A stretch of DNA of 64,000 nucleotides from an uncultured Collinsella sp. (GTDB lineage Bacteria > Actinomycetota > Coriobacteriia > Coriobacteriales > Coriobacteriaceae), in assembly GCA_902489775.1 (NCBI GenBank), contig CABUBH010000004.1:1-64000 (forward strand). The letters run 5' to 3'. A program made the position numbers and the translations under genes. Within the stretch, counting starts at the first letter, position 1, and every line of letters starts with the position of its first letter. The notes under the pieces were generated by a model. It was not told where the DNA came from and searched no databases. It saw only the letters and a program-made list of their open reading frames with translations. Positions 41,305-50,929 of this stretch are shown here, in pieces.

Positions 41305-43493
41305 TCGATGCGCCCGACCACGCTGCTCAGGAGCGGGGCAATCGTTCGGCAGGGGCATGGCTCCTTGTCGCTCTGCTGGGGATAGCGCTCTCGGTTGTTG
41401 CCGGCATGATGAGCTACGGTTACACGACGGCCCAAGCCGAGCAGCGCTTTGCCGACGTTGTCGATTACGTGGCGACGCAGAGCCTTTCCTACGATGCATT
41501 CAACAGCGCCTATGCGACCAAAAACCTGATTCGTGTGATGGAGATTGCCGGAGAGGTAGCGCGCGATATAAAGCGCGACGGCTCGGTGGATAACGCCGCG
41601 CTGGAGCAATATGCTGACCAGTTCAACGTGAGCGCACTGATCGTGACGGACGCATCGGGCAATTTGGTGTCCGAGTCCTCGACGGATGACGTGGGCTACG
41701 AGTCGCTTGCTACGTATCTCAAAGAGACGCCCGTGCTGGAGGTGGCAACCCATCCGCTTAAGTCCTATACCGCCCGCATTACGCTTGCGGATGATTCGGT
41801 CGCAGACATTGGCTGCGTAACCCGGCAGGATGGCGAGGGCATCGTTATCGCGGTAAGGCATCAGAGCGCGAAGGCAGCTGCAAGCAATACACTCAAACTG
41901 CAGAGCCTGCTTGATGGCTATGAAACCATCGATAGCGGCAATATCGTGATCGAAAACGATGGCAAGGTCGTTGCGACCAATGCCGTCGAACCCACCGTAT
42001 TGGGCGTGTTCGACCTGCCCGCGACGGACGCCATCATTGTCGACGAAATTAAGGATCGATGCCTGCCCGGCAAAGTCCGACTGGTCAACGTCAACGGCGA
42101 GTGGTATTTGGGCACATACGGCAAAGCGCAAAAATTCTACGTGTACACCTATGCCTCGGCGCAGCGCTACTTTGAGGTCGTCGCGGCTGTCGCTGCCGGC
42201 GTGCTGGTGCTCTACAGCGGTGTTGTAGCCACTGTTGTGATGGTGCGTCGCCGCGCTGATCGTCGACGTTTGACGGACTTGCTGCAGCAGGAGCGCGACT
42301 ATGGCGACAAGCTGGCAAAGGCGGCGCGTGAGGCCTCGTCTGCCAACTCGGCAAAGACGGAGTTTCTGCGTCGCATGAGCCACGATCTGCGTACGCCCAT
42401 CAACGGCATTCGCGGTATGGTTGAGGTCGGCGATGCCAATGCGGACGATCTGCAAAAGCAGGCCGAGTGCCGCTCAAAGATCTGGACGGCATCGGGACTG
42501 CTGCTCGACCTTGCGAATGAGGCGCTCGATATGAGTCGCCTGGAGAGCGGCCAGGTCGATCTGGAGCTTGTTCCCACAAATTTGGTGACCCTCAACCACG
42601 AGGTGCGCGATATTCTGGAGCGCCAGGCCGAGGAGCGCCTGGTGACAATTATCTGCGACCAGCAGACGCTTAATCATCCCTATGCGCGGGTGAGCGTGAC
42701 GCACCTCAAGCGCTTGTTGCTCAATATTGCCGGCAATGCCGTCAAGTACAACCGTCGGGGCGGTTATGTTCGCCTGACGTGCCGTGAGGTGGAGCCGGTG
42801 GATGGCGTTCTCGTCTATGAATACACGATTGCCGATAACGGTATTGGCATGAGTGAGGAGTTTCAACAGCACCTCTACGAGCCGTTTTGTCGCGAGGAGC
42901 AGCAGGTGGAAGGCGCTTCATCGGGAACTGGCCTGGGTGCGCCTATTGCCAAACAGTTGGTCGAGCTTATGGGCGGAACCATGAGCTTTTCGTGCATCTT
43001 GGGGCAGGGGACGACGTTTACCATCCGTCTGCCGTTTGAGAAGTGCAAGTGCTCCGAGATTCCTCAGGCAGTGCGCGTGAATGCGGGCGACGGCGATGCG
43101 CTCCAGGGCTTGCGCGTTTTGCTCGTAGAGGATAACGACCTGAATGCCGAGATCGCACAGTTTACGCTCGCCCGCGCCGGTGCCGTCGTGACGCATGCTA
43201 AGGATGGCGAGTCTGCCGTCGAGATGTTTGCCGCGAGCGCGCCGCACGAGTACGACGTGGTGTTGATGGATATCATGATGCCCGGTATCGATGGCCTTGA
43301 GGCCACGCGTCGGATTCGAGCGCTCGATCGCGAGGATGCCGCGACCACGCCGATTATCGCCGTGAGCGCCAACGCCTTTGCCGACGATCGCAGGCTTTCG
43401 CGTGAGGCGGGCATGAACGCGCACCTGAGTAAACCAGTGAGTTCGCAGGAGCTCGTTGAGGCGCTTGCGCACATAGCCGCCGACGCTTCATAA
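41301..43493 (+). CDS. Hybrid sensor histidine kinase with receiver
   Basis: Membrane sensor kinase of 730 residues. Transmembrane helices lie at about 20-40 and 290-312, and the extracytoplasmic domain between them (about 250 residues) is probably Cache/PAS-like. A coiled-coil linker follows. The histidine is in EFLRRMSHDLRTPINGIRG (near 360), the ATPase has NAVKYN, DNGIGMS and GTGLGAPI, and a C-terminal receiver has LLVEDNDLNAEIA and its phosphoacceptor in VVLMDIMMPGIDG (near 650). No HPt domain or output regulator is adjacent, so the phosphorelay partner must be elsewhere. It overlaps the SBP gene by 4 bases. Confidence 0.92.
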   Translation: MIDAPDHAAQERGNRSAGAWLLVALLGIALSVVAGMMSYGYTTAQAEQRFADVVDYVATQSLSYDAFNSAYATKNLIRVMEIAGEVARDIKRDGSVDNAALEQYADQFNVSALIVTDASGNLVSESSTDDVGYESLATYLKETPVLEVATHPLKSYTARITLADDSVADIGCVTRQDGEGIVIAVRHQSAKAAASNTLKLQSLLDGYETIDSGNIVIENDGKVVATNAVEPTVLGVFDLPATDAIIVDEIKDRCLPGKVRLVNVNGEWYLGTYGKAQKFYVYTYASAQRYFEVVAAVAAGVLVLYSGVVATVVMVRRRADRRRLTDLLQQERDYGDKLAKAAREASSANSAKTEFLRRMSHDLRTPINGIRGMVEVGDANADDLQKQAECRSKIWTASGLLLDLANEALDMSRLESGQVDLELVPTNLVTLNHEVRDILERQAEERLVTIICDQQTLNHPYARVSVTHLKRLLLNIAGNAVKYNRRGGYVRLTCREVEPVDGVLVYEYTIADNGIGMSEEFQQHLYEPFCREEQQVEGASSGTGLGAPIAKQLVELMGGTMSFSCILGQGTTFTIRLPFEKCKCSEIPQAVRVNAGDGDALQGLRVLLVEDNDLNAEIAQFTLARAGAVVTHAKDGESAVEMFAASAPHEYDVVLMDIMMPGIDGLEATRRIRALDREDAATTPIIAVSANAFADDRRLSREAGMNAHLSKPVSSQELVEALAHIAADAS

Positions 43494-43495
43494 GC

Positions 43496-43535
43496 ATATG
43501 GCCCGGTTCCGAGGTGGGTTGGAACCGGGCCATAT
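43496..43535. terminator. Convergent hairpin terminator
   Basis: ATATGGCCCGGTTCC (43496-43510) and GGAACCGGGCCATAT (43521-43535) form a perfect 15-bp stem with a 10-base loop, between the hybrid kinase (+) and the pyridoxamine oxidase-like gene (-). Confidence 0.8.
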
Positions 43536-43562
43536 TGCTATTGATGAGGCCTGTTGAGGGGC

Positions 43563-44045
43563 TTACTTCTCCTGAATCTGCTTGCCGCAAAGATGCTCAA
43601 TCGAAATCTCGTAGAGTTGGACGCCCTTGATGTCTTTGGCGATTTCCTCCTCGACTTCTTCGGCAGAAGGGTAGTACTTAAGCGCGAGCTGGCGGACTTT
43701 GTCCTCGATGAATGCAGGCGCCTCATCAACCAGGCGACAACGGCCAAAGACCACGGTACTCATAACGTAGGGAGCCCAGTCATCGTCCTTATACCACTCG
43801 TTACCGTAAACGGTAAAGCAGATCTTGTCATCGCGTTTGAGTGCGTCGACCTTGTGGCCGGCTTTGGCGCCATGGAAATAAATCTTGTCGTGCTCGGCGT
43901 CAAAGAAGTAGTTGACGGGAATGGCATAGGGGTAGCCATCATCGCCGTTGACGGCAAAGACGCCGCGCTTGCAGGTGGCGAGCAACTTGCGCGCTTCCTC
44001 GTCAGTGATGGCGCGTTTCTTTCGACGTAAGGGCCTAAACATCAT
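43563..44045 (-). CDS. Pyridoxamine 5'-phosphate oxidase-family (NimA-like) protein
   Basis: Split-barrel flavin-binding protein of 160 residues. The core is GVFAVNGDDGYPYAIPVNYFF, then YFHGAKAGHKVDALKRDDKICF and VMSTVVFGRCRLVDE. This fits the PNPOx-like / 5-nitroimidazole resistance group, which binds FMN or haem. The function may be flavin-dependent reduction or nitroimidazole detoxification. ATG 44045 or 44042 can both serve, with AGGAAG upstream. It is placed between two sensor-kinase loci. Confidence 0.8.
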   Translation of the reverse strand: MMFRPLRRKKRAITDEEARKLLATCKRGVFAVNGDDGYPYAIPVNYFFDAEHDKIYFHGAKAGHKVDALKRDDKICFTVYGNEWYKDDDWAPYVMSTVVFGRCRLVDEAPAFIEDKVRQLALKYYPSAEEVEEEIAKDIKGVQLYEISIEHLCGKQIQEK

Positions 44046-44083
44046 TGGCTTCCTTTCTGCTGCGTATGGTGGTTGAGCACAAA

Positions 44084-46895
44084 CTATAGCGAAACAGCTC
44101 CGTATTTCTTGATGCGGGCGAGCATGTTTTTGAGCTTGTTAAAGTCGAGCGGCTTGGGCAGGTGAGCGTTCATGCCGGCATCGTGTGCCGCCTGGGAATC
44201 CTCGGCAAAGGCGTTGGCGGTGAGCGCGATGATGGGGATATCGGCTGCATCGGCCTTCTTGCTCAGGCGAATCGCGCGGGTTGCCTCATAGCCGTCCATG
44301 CCCGGCATCATAATGTCCATCAGAATCGCATCGAAGCTGCCGGCGGGATGTGACAGGTACAGATCGACGACTTCGTTGCCGTTGGCGGCGCGGGTGACCA
44401 CGACGCCCTCGGATTCTAGCAGCGCCTGGGCAATCTCGGCGTTCAATTCGTTGTCTTCGGCGAGCAGCACGTTCATGTCGGTGAGCGAGCAGTCAGGCGC
44501 ACTCTCAACCGTATTCGCCCGCGCCTGGGGATTCTCGTCGATATCGAGCGGAATCTCCACGTAGAACGAGGTGCCCACATGGAGCTCACTGGTGACTTCG
44601 ATGGTGCCGCCCATCAGTTCAATAAGCGACTTGACGATTGGCATGCCCATGCCGGTTCCTTGGAACCTGCTGCGCGCATCGTCGCCTTCTTGGGCAAACG
44701 GCTCATAGATATGCTTTAAAAACTTGGGAGTCATGCCAATGCCGGTATCCGAAACGCTAAAGCAAAAGAGCGCGCGCCCGTTATCGAGTGGCTTGGTCTT
44801 TGAACTAAAGGTGACGGAGCCGCCGTGCTTGTTGTACTTAATGCTGTTGTCTAACAGGTTGATCATGATCTGTCGGATATGGGTGGGACTGCCGATCATG
44901 TATGGCCCCGTGGCGTACGGCAGGCTATTGTCCTGCATGGTGATGCCGTTACTGGACGCGCGGAGCTTGCACAGAACCAGCGTATTGTCACAGAGCTCTT
45001 TGAGGTTAAAAGGCGCATGTTCCAGTGTTAGCTTGCGGTCTTCGATTTTGCCCATCTCGAGGATGTCGTTGATCAACGAGAGCAGGTGATTGGCGGCAAC
45101 GCGCGCCTTGGCACGGCTCTCGCGGGCGACCTTGATATCGCCTTCCTTCAATTCCTCAATCTCGATAAGGCCCAGGATACCGTTGAGCGGCGTACGGATG
45201 TCGTGGCTCATGCGCGTGAGGAATGCCGTCTTAGCGGCGTTGGCAGCGTCGGCTTTTTTTGCGCTCGGTTCGAGCGCGCACGAGCGCCCAGATGAGCAGG
45301 ACGATGCCGACCGACAACATACCGATGAGGGTAGCGGCAATGGCGGTGCGGTTGCGAAAAAGGAATTGAAGCGTGTCTGATTCCTGGGTCGTGTACGACA
45401 TGGAGGAGTAACTGCTTGCAGAGAGCGATTCTCCGGCATTGACGATCCCCTTGTTGATGATTCCCAGCAGCTCGGGCTTTCCGCGCGAAATCCAGCACGA
45501 GAGCTCACAGGTGTCAGGGAGCTCGACCGTCTCGTAGTCCTTGAGATCATGACGGTCACCGATAGTTTTTACACGTGAACTGGGAGCGAGGATGCAGCGC
45601 GCCGTTCCCTTCCTGAGGGCGTCGAACACTTCATTGTCGGATTGGTATTCGGTCACGGTCGCTGTGGGGAACAGATTTTCAAGTGCATTTTTGTTGACAA
45701 ACGATGATTTGGTACAGGCGATGTTCTGAAGGTCTTTGTTCAGGTCGCTGCCGGTGTGGATGGCGGTGAGGGATATGGTCTCCAACGATACCGACTGCGC
45801 AACGCCTGTTTGCTCGGCAAACCAGTAATCTCGGTATACCGGCAGCGCAACGTCTATGCTTCCCTTTGACAGGGCCTTTGACATCATCTTGTAGCTATCA
45901 AAGGGGACGGTTTTGACCGTAATGCCAAATTTATCGTGCAGCGTCGTCGCAAGCGATGCGAGCGAGCCTTTCATTTCGCCGTTTTCGTCTTCGTTGCAGT
46001 AGGGGAGTTTGCCCGTAATGTAGCCGAGCGTGATGGTGTTGTCATTTGTTTTGAGCCAGGAACGTTCGGGGCCGTTGAGCGATGATGAACCGCTGTTTTG
46101 GGCCGAGTAGTTAGATTTGACTTCGTCGATATAGCGTGGGTTGACGCGGGCGATTGCCGACATGGCGGCATTGATGTCGTCCATCAGGTCGGGGCGGCTT
46201 TTGGGGACGGCAAAAAAGTAGTCGCTCGAACCAATGTAGAACATGGGGGAGGCGCTGGGCGACGAGGTCGTGTCGTTCATGATGATGGCATCGACCTCGT
46301 TGTTTGCGAGCGCGTCAAAGAGGGCACCGCCAGTGTCGATTTCTTTATAGGTGCAGGTAATGCCTTCGTTGGCGAGCCACTGCTGGCCAACGAAGGTTTG
46401 CATAACGTCGGGGTTGCAGCCGATGGTAAGGCCTTGGAGCGCTCGGGGGTCACCCTTGGCCAGATCGTCGCGATCGGGCTTGGCGTAGATGAAGTAGCGC
46501 TCGGTGCCCTCGGGGTTCGAGGAAAAGAGCAGCTTTTGGGCGCGTTCCTCGGAGTAGGAGATGTTTGGCATAAGGTCGATTTCGCCTGCCTCGAGCATGT
46601 CCATAAGCTCGGTGAAGGTGCCGGAGACGTATTCGTACCGCCAGCCGGGCGTGTAGTACGACAGGGTCTGGAGGTACTCGTAACCCCATCCCGAGAGACG
46701 CTCGCCGGGGGTGCCGTCCTGGAAGCCCTCGTTGTTGACGAGCCAGCCGACGCGGACCGTTTTGACCTGCTGATCGGAGTCGGCGGCAAAGGCAGGGGCG
46801 GGCGCGACGGCGCTCAGTACGGCGAGCGCGGTAAGCGCGGCGGCCAGGGTGCGACATATAACTGAACGAAGGACAGTGGCAGCTCTCACATGCAA
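44084..46895 (-). pseudogene. BvgS-like hybrid kinase, frameshifted
   Basis: One long sensor gene broken in two. The 5' part (46895-45231) has a signal sequence, two SBP family 3 (Venus-flytrap) domains (VKTVRVGWLVNNEGF ... and NTITLGYITGKLPYC ...), and a transmembrane helix before ARTERKK. The 3' part (to 44084) has FLTRMSHDIRTPLNG, NSIKYNKHGGS, DTGIGMT, GTGMGMPI and a receiver (LLAEDNELNAEIA, AILMDIMMPGMDG). The frames meet in a run of seven A (45253-45259 on the plus strand as T). With six A the ER-KK-ADAANAAKTAF reading is continuous. Tandem flytraps plus kinase plus receiver is the BvgS/EvgS design. A real lesion, phase variation or a sequencing error cannot be told apart. Confidence 0.85.
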
Positions 46896-46980
46896 TCCTA
46901 ACGAATCGAGACATTACCGCATAAGGATACCAGCTCAGCCTGCCCAGCCGGCAGCGGCACCGCTAAACGGTTCCGCCCGG

Positions 46981-47030
46981 CAGTTGGGGACAGTCCCTTT
47001 CTGCCGGCACAAAAGGAACGTCCCTAACTG
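46981..47030. repeat. REP-like palindrome, GGGGACAGTCCC type
   Basis: CAGTTGGGGACAGTCCCTTT (46981-47000) and the tract 47012-47030 (AAAGGAACGTCCCTAACTG) form imperfect arms around TGCCGGCA. Same family as 36797 and 60798. Confidence 0.65.
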
Positions 47031-47086
47031 ACGGTTGTGGGACAATACCGAGCGAACGTGATTGGTTGTCCGTGGAAGGGGTCGCG

Positions 47087-47512
47087 ATGAAAAAGCTCAG
47101 GACGCTTGCCGACGTGTTGCGCCAGGCGGGCTTTGTGCGCATTGCGGAGCTGTTCCTCGTCTTCTATCTGCTGTGCTCGACGGCCGTCTGGCTGTCCGAG
47201 CCCACGACCCTCACGTTTGGCGATGGCCTGTGGTTTAGCTTTGAGACGGTCTCGACCATCGGCTTTGGTGACATTCCGGCCGAGACACCGGTTGCCCGCG
47301 CCATTACCGTCATTCTGAGCGTTATCAGCATCTTCTACATCGCCATGCTCACGGGTGTGGCGGTGAACTACTGCAATACGCTTATCAAGATGCGTCAAAA
47401 GGACACCATGGCGCGCTTTATGGATGATCTGGAGCATTTGGAAGAGCTCGATCGCGACGAGCTTGCCGATCTTTCGCGTCGCGTGCGCGAGTATCGTCGA
47501 CGCCAGCGCTAA
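47087..47512 (+). CDS. Two-helix potassium channel-like protein
   Basis: Ion-channel protein of 141 residues: a first helix (about 18-36), a pore loop with the selectivity filter TIGFGD (near 65), a second helix (about 78-98), and a basic, coiled-coil-like C-terminus (LEELDRDELADLSRRVREYR). It is the Kir/KcsA-type 2-TM design (Ion_trans_2) and would tetramerise. ATG 47087 has GGAAGGGG upstream; an ATG-less extension of seven codons is rejected. Its partner or sensor domain is unknown. The LOG-family gene follows after 34 bases. Confidence 0.88.
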   Translation: MKKLRTLADVLRQAGFVRIAELFLVFYLLCSTAVWLSEPTTLTFGDGLWFSFETVSTIGFGDIPAETPVARAITVILSVISIFYIAMLTGVAVNYCNTLIKMRQKDTMARFMDDLEHLEELDRDELADLSRRVREYRRRQR

Positions 47513-47546
47513 GACGAGCGTCGTGCGCCACAACAGGGAGACAAAT

Positions 47547-48080
47547 ATGAACATCACCGTGTACCTGGGTGCCAACACTGGCAATGACCCGGCGTTTCTG
47601 CCCGCGGTGCAGGAGCTGGGCAACTGGATTGGCGCCAATGGACACGCGCTGGTATACGGCGGGTCCAAATCGGGCCTGATGGGCGCGCTCGCCGATAGCG
47701 TGCTCGATGCTGGCGGACACGTGACGGGTGTGGAGCCGAGCTTTTTTATCGAGGCCGAGTTTCAACATGACGGTATCGACGACCTCATCGTGACGAGCGA
47801 TATGGCGGAGCGCAAGGCCAAGATGATTGAGCTCGGCGATGCGTTCATCGCCTTTCCCGGTGGGACGGGCACGCTCGAGGAGATTGCCGAGGTCATGTCC
47901 GCGGTGTCGTTGGGGCACCTGAGTGCTCCGTGCATCCTGTATAACCTGGACGGTTACTACAACGACCTCAAGGCGCTGCTCGGGCACATGATCGATAAAG
48001 GGCTTTCGAGCCCGAGGCGCCAGCACGGCATCTACTTTGCCGACGATTTGCGCGAGATTGTCTCGATTATCAACGGATAA
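47547..48080 (+). CDS. LOG-family protein (TIGR00730)
   Basis: Cytoplasmic protein of 177 residues of the LONELY GUY / lysine decarboxylase-like family. Markers are GANTGNDPAF, VYGGSKSGLMG and PGGTGTLEEIAEV. Members are cytokinin-riboside 5'-monophosphate phosphoribohydrolases, acting on nucleotide monophosphates in bacteria; lysine decarboxylase activity is a historical misnomer. GGGAG precedes ATG 47547. Probably cotranscribed with the channel. Confidence 0.88.
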   Translation: MNITVYLGANTGNDPAFLPAVQELGNWIGANGHALVYGGSKSGLMGALADSVLDAGGHVTGVEPSFFIEAEFQHDGIDDLIVTSDMAERKAKMIELGDAFIAFPGGTGTLEEIAEVMSAVSLGHLSAPCILYNLDGYYNDLKALLGHMIDKGLSSPRRQHGIYFADDLREIVSIING

Positions 48081-48205
48081 GTCTTGAGCCTGCCCCACTA
48101 TGGCTCCCAATGGTGCCGTTTGCAGCGTAGACGGTTGGCTCGTTCGGGCAACGCTCGCTCTACAATAAAACGTAACTATGTCGACTTTGACCGCGGGAGG
48201 ACCCG

Positions 48206-49510
48206 ATGGATAACCTTACCAAACCCACAAACCGCGCGCTGTTTTTAGTTAGCGTTGCCGTGACCGGTGCGTTCGCAGGTGCCGCGGTCTGGCTGTTCTT
48301 TTTTGCGATGGAGCACGGTATCGACTATCTATGGACCGAGATTCCGCACGCGCTGGGCGTCGCTTCGCCCGAGCTTGCCAGTGGCCTGTTTGGCTTTCTG
48401 CCGTACCCATTTTTTGTCTGCCTACTGGGCGGCCTGTTAATCGGTCTGTACGAAAAGATGACAGGCACCAAGACCGATGACCTCAACCAGGTGATGGCTA
48501 AGGTCAAGCAGGACGGGCGCTACCCGTACGACAACCTGGGCAAGCTTTCGCTCGCGGCATTGCTGCCGCTGCTGTTTGGCGGAAGTATTGGACCGGAGGC
48601 CGGCCTGACCGGCGTTATCGCGGGTCTGTGCAGCTGGGTTGGCGACCGCATGCGTCGCTTTGGCGCCGAGTTTAGGGAGCTCACGCTGCTGGGCACCCAG
48701 GCTGCCCTGACGGCGCTCTTTACCGCGCCCGTCTTTGGCTTTGTGGCGCCGCTTGCCGGTAGCGCCGACGGCCAGGGCGAAGACGCCGACGATGAGTCCA
48801 TGTCCGGCGAGATCACCATCAAGCTGCCCAAGGCGCAAAAGACGGTGGTCTACGGCATTGCGATTGCCGGCGGCCTGGGCACCTACCTGCTGCTCGGCCA
48901 GCTCATGGGCGGCGGCATGGGCATGCCCAGGTTCGAGGCTGCCGTGGTGGGCAACTTGGAGCTTACCTGGCTCGTCCCTCTGTCGTTGATCGGAACAATC
49001 TGCGGCTGGCTGTACTTTGTCTCTGAGCACACGAGCGAAGCGCTTGCCCATGCAATAGGGGAGCGTCCTGTCGTCAAGGCCATGCTAGCCGGTCTGGCGC
49101 TCGCCATCTGCGGCACGGTCCTGCCCTACACCATGTTTGCCGGCGAGACTCAGGCCGACGTGCTCATGGAAACCTACCTGACCATTCCCGCTGGCGTGCT
49201 TATCGCGACCGGTCTTGTTAAGGCCATGCTGACGCCCGCCCTCATCAACCTTGGTTGGCGCGGCGGCCACTTCTTCCCGGTTATCTTCTCGGGCGTAAGC
49301 CTGGGCTATGGCCTTGCCATCCTCACCGGCGCAGATCCGGTCTTTTGCGTCGCCGTCTGCACGGCATCGACGATGGGTGCGGTCGTGCGTCAGCCGGTCA
49401 TGGTCGTGGGCCTGCTGCTTATGTGCTTTCCACTCAAGGGTATCGTCTGCATGATCATCGCGGCCGTCATCGCCGCCGGCATTCCACTGCCCAAGCCGCT
49501 GCGCAAGTAG
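48206..49510 (+). CDS. ClC-type chloride channel/transporter
   Basis: Integral membrane protein of 434 residues with about ten hydrophobic segments. The ClC motif region GGSIGPEAGLTGVI is near 130-143 and the GGHFFP motif near 350. The central hydrophilic loop SADGQGEDADDESMSGE is unusual, an acidic insertion. It likely exchanges Cl- for H+ or exports an anion such as fluoride; the usual gating Glu (E148-like) appears in GPEAG. A TACAAT box lies about 45 bases upstream. The ribosome site is GGGAGGA before ATG 48206. Confidence 0.85.
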   Translation: MDNLTKPTNRALFLVSVAVTGAFAGAAVWLFFFAMEHGIDYLWTEIPHALGVASPELASGLFGFLPYPFFVCLLGGLLIGLYEKMTGTKTDDLNQVMAKVKQDGRYPYDNLGKLSLAALLPLLFGGSIGPEAGLTGVIAGLCSWVGDRMRRFGAEFRELTLLGTQAALTALFTAPVFGFVAPLAGSADGQGEDADDESMSGEITIKLPKAQKTVVYGIAIAGGLGTYLLLGQLMGGGMGMPRFEAAVVGNLELTWLVPLSLIGTICGWLYFVSEHTSEALAHAIGERPVVKAMLAGLALAICGTVLPYTMFAGETQADVLMETYLTIPAGVLIATGLVKAMLTPALINLGWRGGHFFPVIFSGVSLGYGLAILTGADPVFCVAVCTASTMGAVVRQPVMVVGLLLMCFPLKGIVCMIIAAVIAAGIPLPKPLRK

Positions 49511-49604
49511 CACGGCAGCGCGCGGTCAGTACAAACATCTCAAGTCCGGTGCGGGCGCTGTGTCACGGATTTGCGGGTGGACTGGATTTCGTTCGGTATC
49601 GGCG

Positions 49605-50480
49605 CTACTTCCAAATTGCAAGCGCGGCGGTGCCCAGTACGATGAGGGCGAGACCGATGGCGCTGCGTCGTGAGAGTTTTTCGTTGAATGCCAGGCGCGC
49701 AAATAGTACTGATACGACAATCGATAGTTTGTCGATCTGCACCACGACGCTCACCTGGCCTGTGGCGATGGCGTAGTAATAGAGCAGCCACGATGCTCCG
49801 GTCGCGATGCCCGATGTTGCGAGAAATGTGAGTTCGCGCAGGTCAGCGTGCGCGACCTGATCCAGTTTTCCCTTGGCTGCCACGATCGCCCATGCCATAA
49901 CCAGTACCACGCAGGTGCGGATTGCCGTGGCCAGGTTTGACTCGACGCCTTCGATGCCAACCTTGGCAAGGATGGACGTGAGCGCCGCGAACACGGCGGC
50001 GCCGAGGGCGTAAGCGAGCCAGGTCCGGTCTTGCTGCTGCTCGGGTCCGGCAGACTGCTTCTTCTCGATCATTAAAAACGTGCCGAGGGTGATGACAGCG
50101 GTTCCCACGAGCTTAACCGCAAGGTTGCTCGTCTCGCCAAAAAGCACGATGGCGATCAGTGCGGCGAGTACGGTGCTCATCTTGTCGACCGGTACGACCT
50201 TATTGACGTCTCCGATGCCCAACGCCTTAAAGTAACAGATCCACGAAGCACCGGTAGCGAGTCCCGAGAGGACGAGAAAGAGCCAAGATCTGGGTTCGAT
50301 GCTGCCGATGGTTCCAATGGATCCAGAAATGCCCGCCATTGCCCAGGCGAAAACGAGCACCACGCAGGTGCGAATGGCCGTCGCGATATCGGAGTCAGTC
50401 TGCTTGATGCCGCATTTGGCCAGGACAGATGTGACGCCGGCAAAGAAAGCTGACACAAATGCTGCTGCGACCCACGACAC
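49605..50480 (-). CDS. EamA-family (DMT) transporter
   Basis: Ten-helix drug/metabolite-type transporter of 291 residues made from two EamA repeats that begin SWVAAAFVSAFFAGVTSVLA and AYALGAAVFAALTSILA. The repeats share the TAIRTCVVLV... pattern, so duplication is clear. The substrate is unknown. The start is GTG at 50480 with GGGAGG 10 bases before it. Confidence 0.85.
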   Translation of the reverse strand: MSWVAAAFVSAFFAGVTSVLAKCGIKQTDSDIATAIRTCVVLVFAWAMAGISGSIGTIGSIEPRSWLFLVLSGLATGASWICYFKALGIGDVNKVVPVDKMSTVLAALIAIVLFGETSNLAVKLVGTAVITLGTFLMIEKKQSAGPEQQQDRTWLAYALGAAVFAALTSILAKVGIEGVESNLATAIRTCVVLVMAWAIVAAKGKLDQVAHADLRELTFLATSGIATGASWLLYYYAIATGQVSVVVQIDKLSIVVSVLFARLAFNEKLSRRSAIGLALIVLGTAALAIWK

Positions 50481-50929
50481 GGGTGAAATGCCTCCCCAAA
50501 GAACGACCGCGCCAGATTTACGGCGCTCGTCCGATGATACCGTCCCGCCATGAAGCTTTGATATCGCTGTGGTGAGACAGGGGCCATAGTTCGAGAGGGC
50601 ATTTGGTTAAGGCTCGAATCGAAGGTGAATGGTTTTCCGCGAAGTGAACGAGTAAATCTGGACCCCTGGAACATGCACACTTTTTTCGAACAAAACTGCA
50701 GGATTCTTAGACAAAACCGCAGGAATTGAGTCCTTAAAAATGTCGATGCTACAGGGCGCTGTTTTTACTCGTTCACTTCTCGGAAAAGTATTCACCTTCG
50801 ATATGCTGACGGTGTCTTTTTGGTTGCCAAGAACTAGACGGCCTGCTGTGAGGGGCGGTGGTGACGCTATGCCGCCTTGTTTCATTGAAAAAATAAGCGG
50901 GGTACCACCTAAGCTTTTTTAGCTGTCGA
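50481..50929. other. Intergenic region with inverted-repeat element
   Basis: A 449-base gap between two minus-strand genes, with no ORF I can support. Most of it is the inverted-repeat element (50620-50800, listed separately). The rest holds AT-rich promoter-like sequence for the EamA gene and the 3' region of the ABC-2 permease gene. Confidence 0.45.
50620..50800. repeat. 181-base element with 37-bp inverted repeats
   Basis: Arms at 50620-50656 and 50764-50800 pair over 37 bases with three mismatches (CGAAGGTGAAT ... GAAGTGAACGAGTAAA). Inside there is a direct repeat of AAAAC(T/C)GCAGGA at about 50693-50704 and 50713-50724. No coding sequence is present. It looks like a MITE or a structured non-coding element. 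Confidence 0.7.

Noticed and set aside
45253..45259. Programmed -1 frameshifting at the seven-A run
   Set aside because: The shift needed is +1 (skip one base), not -1, so the usual slippery-heptamer model does not fit. Slippage of the polymerase or an indel is more likely.
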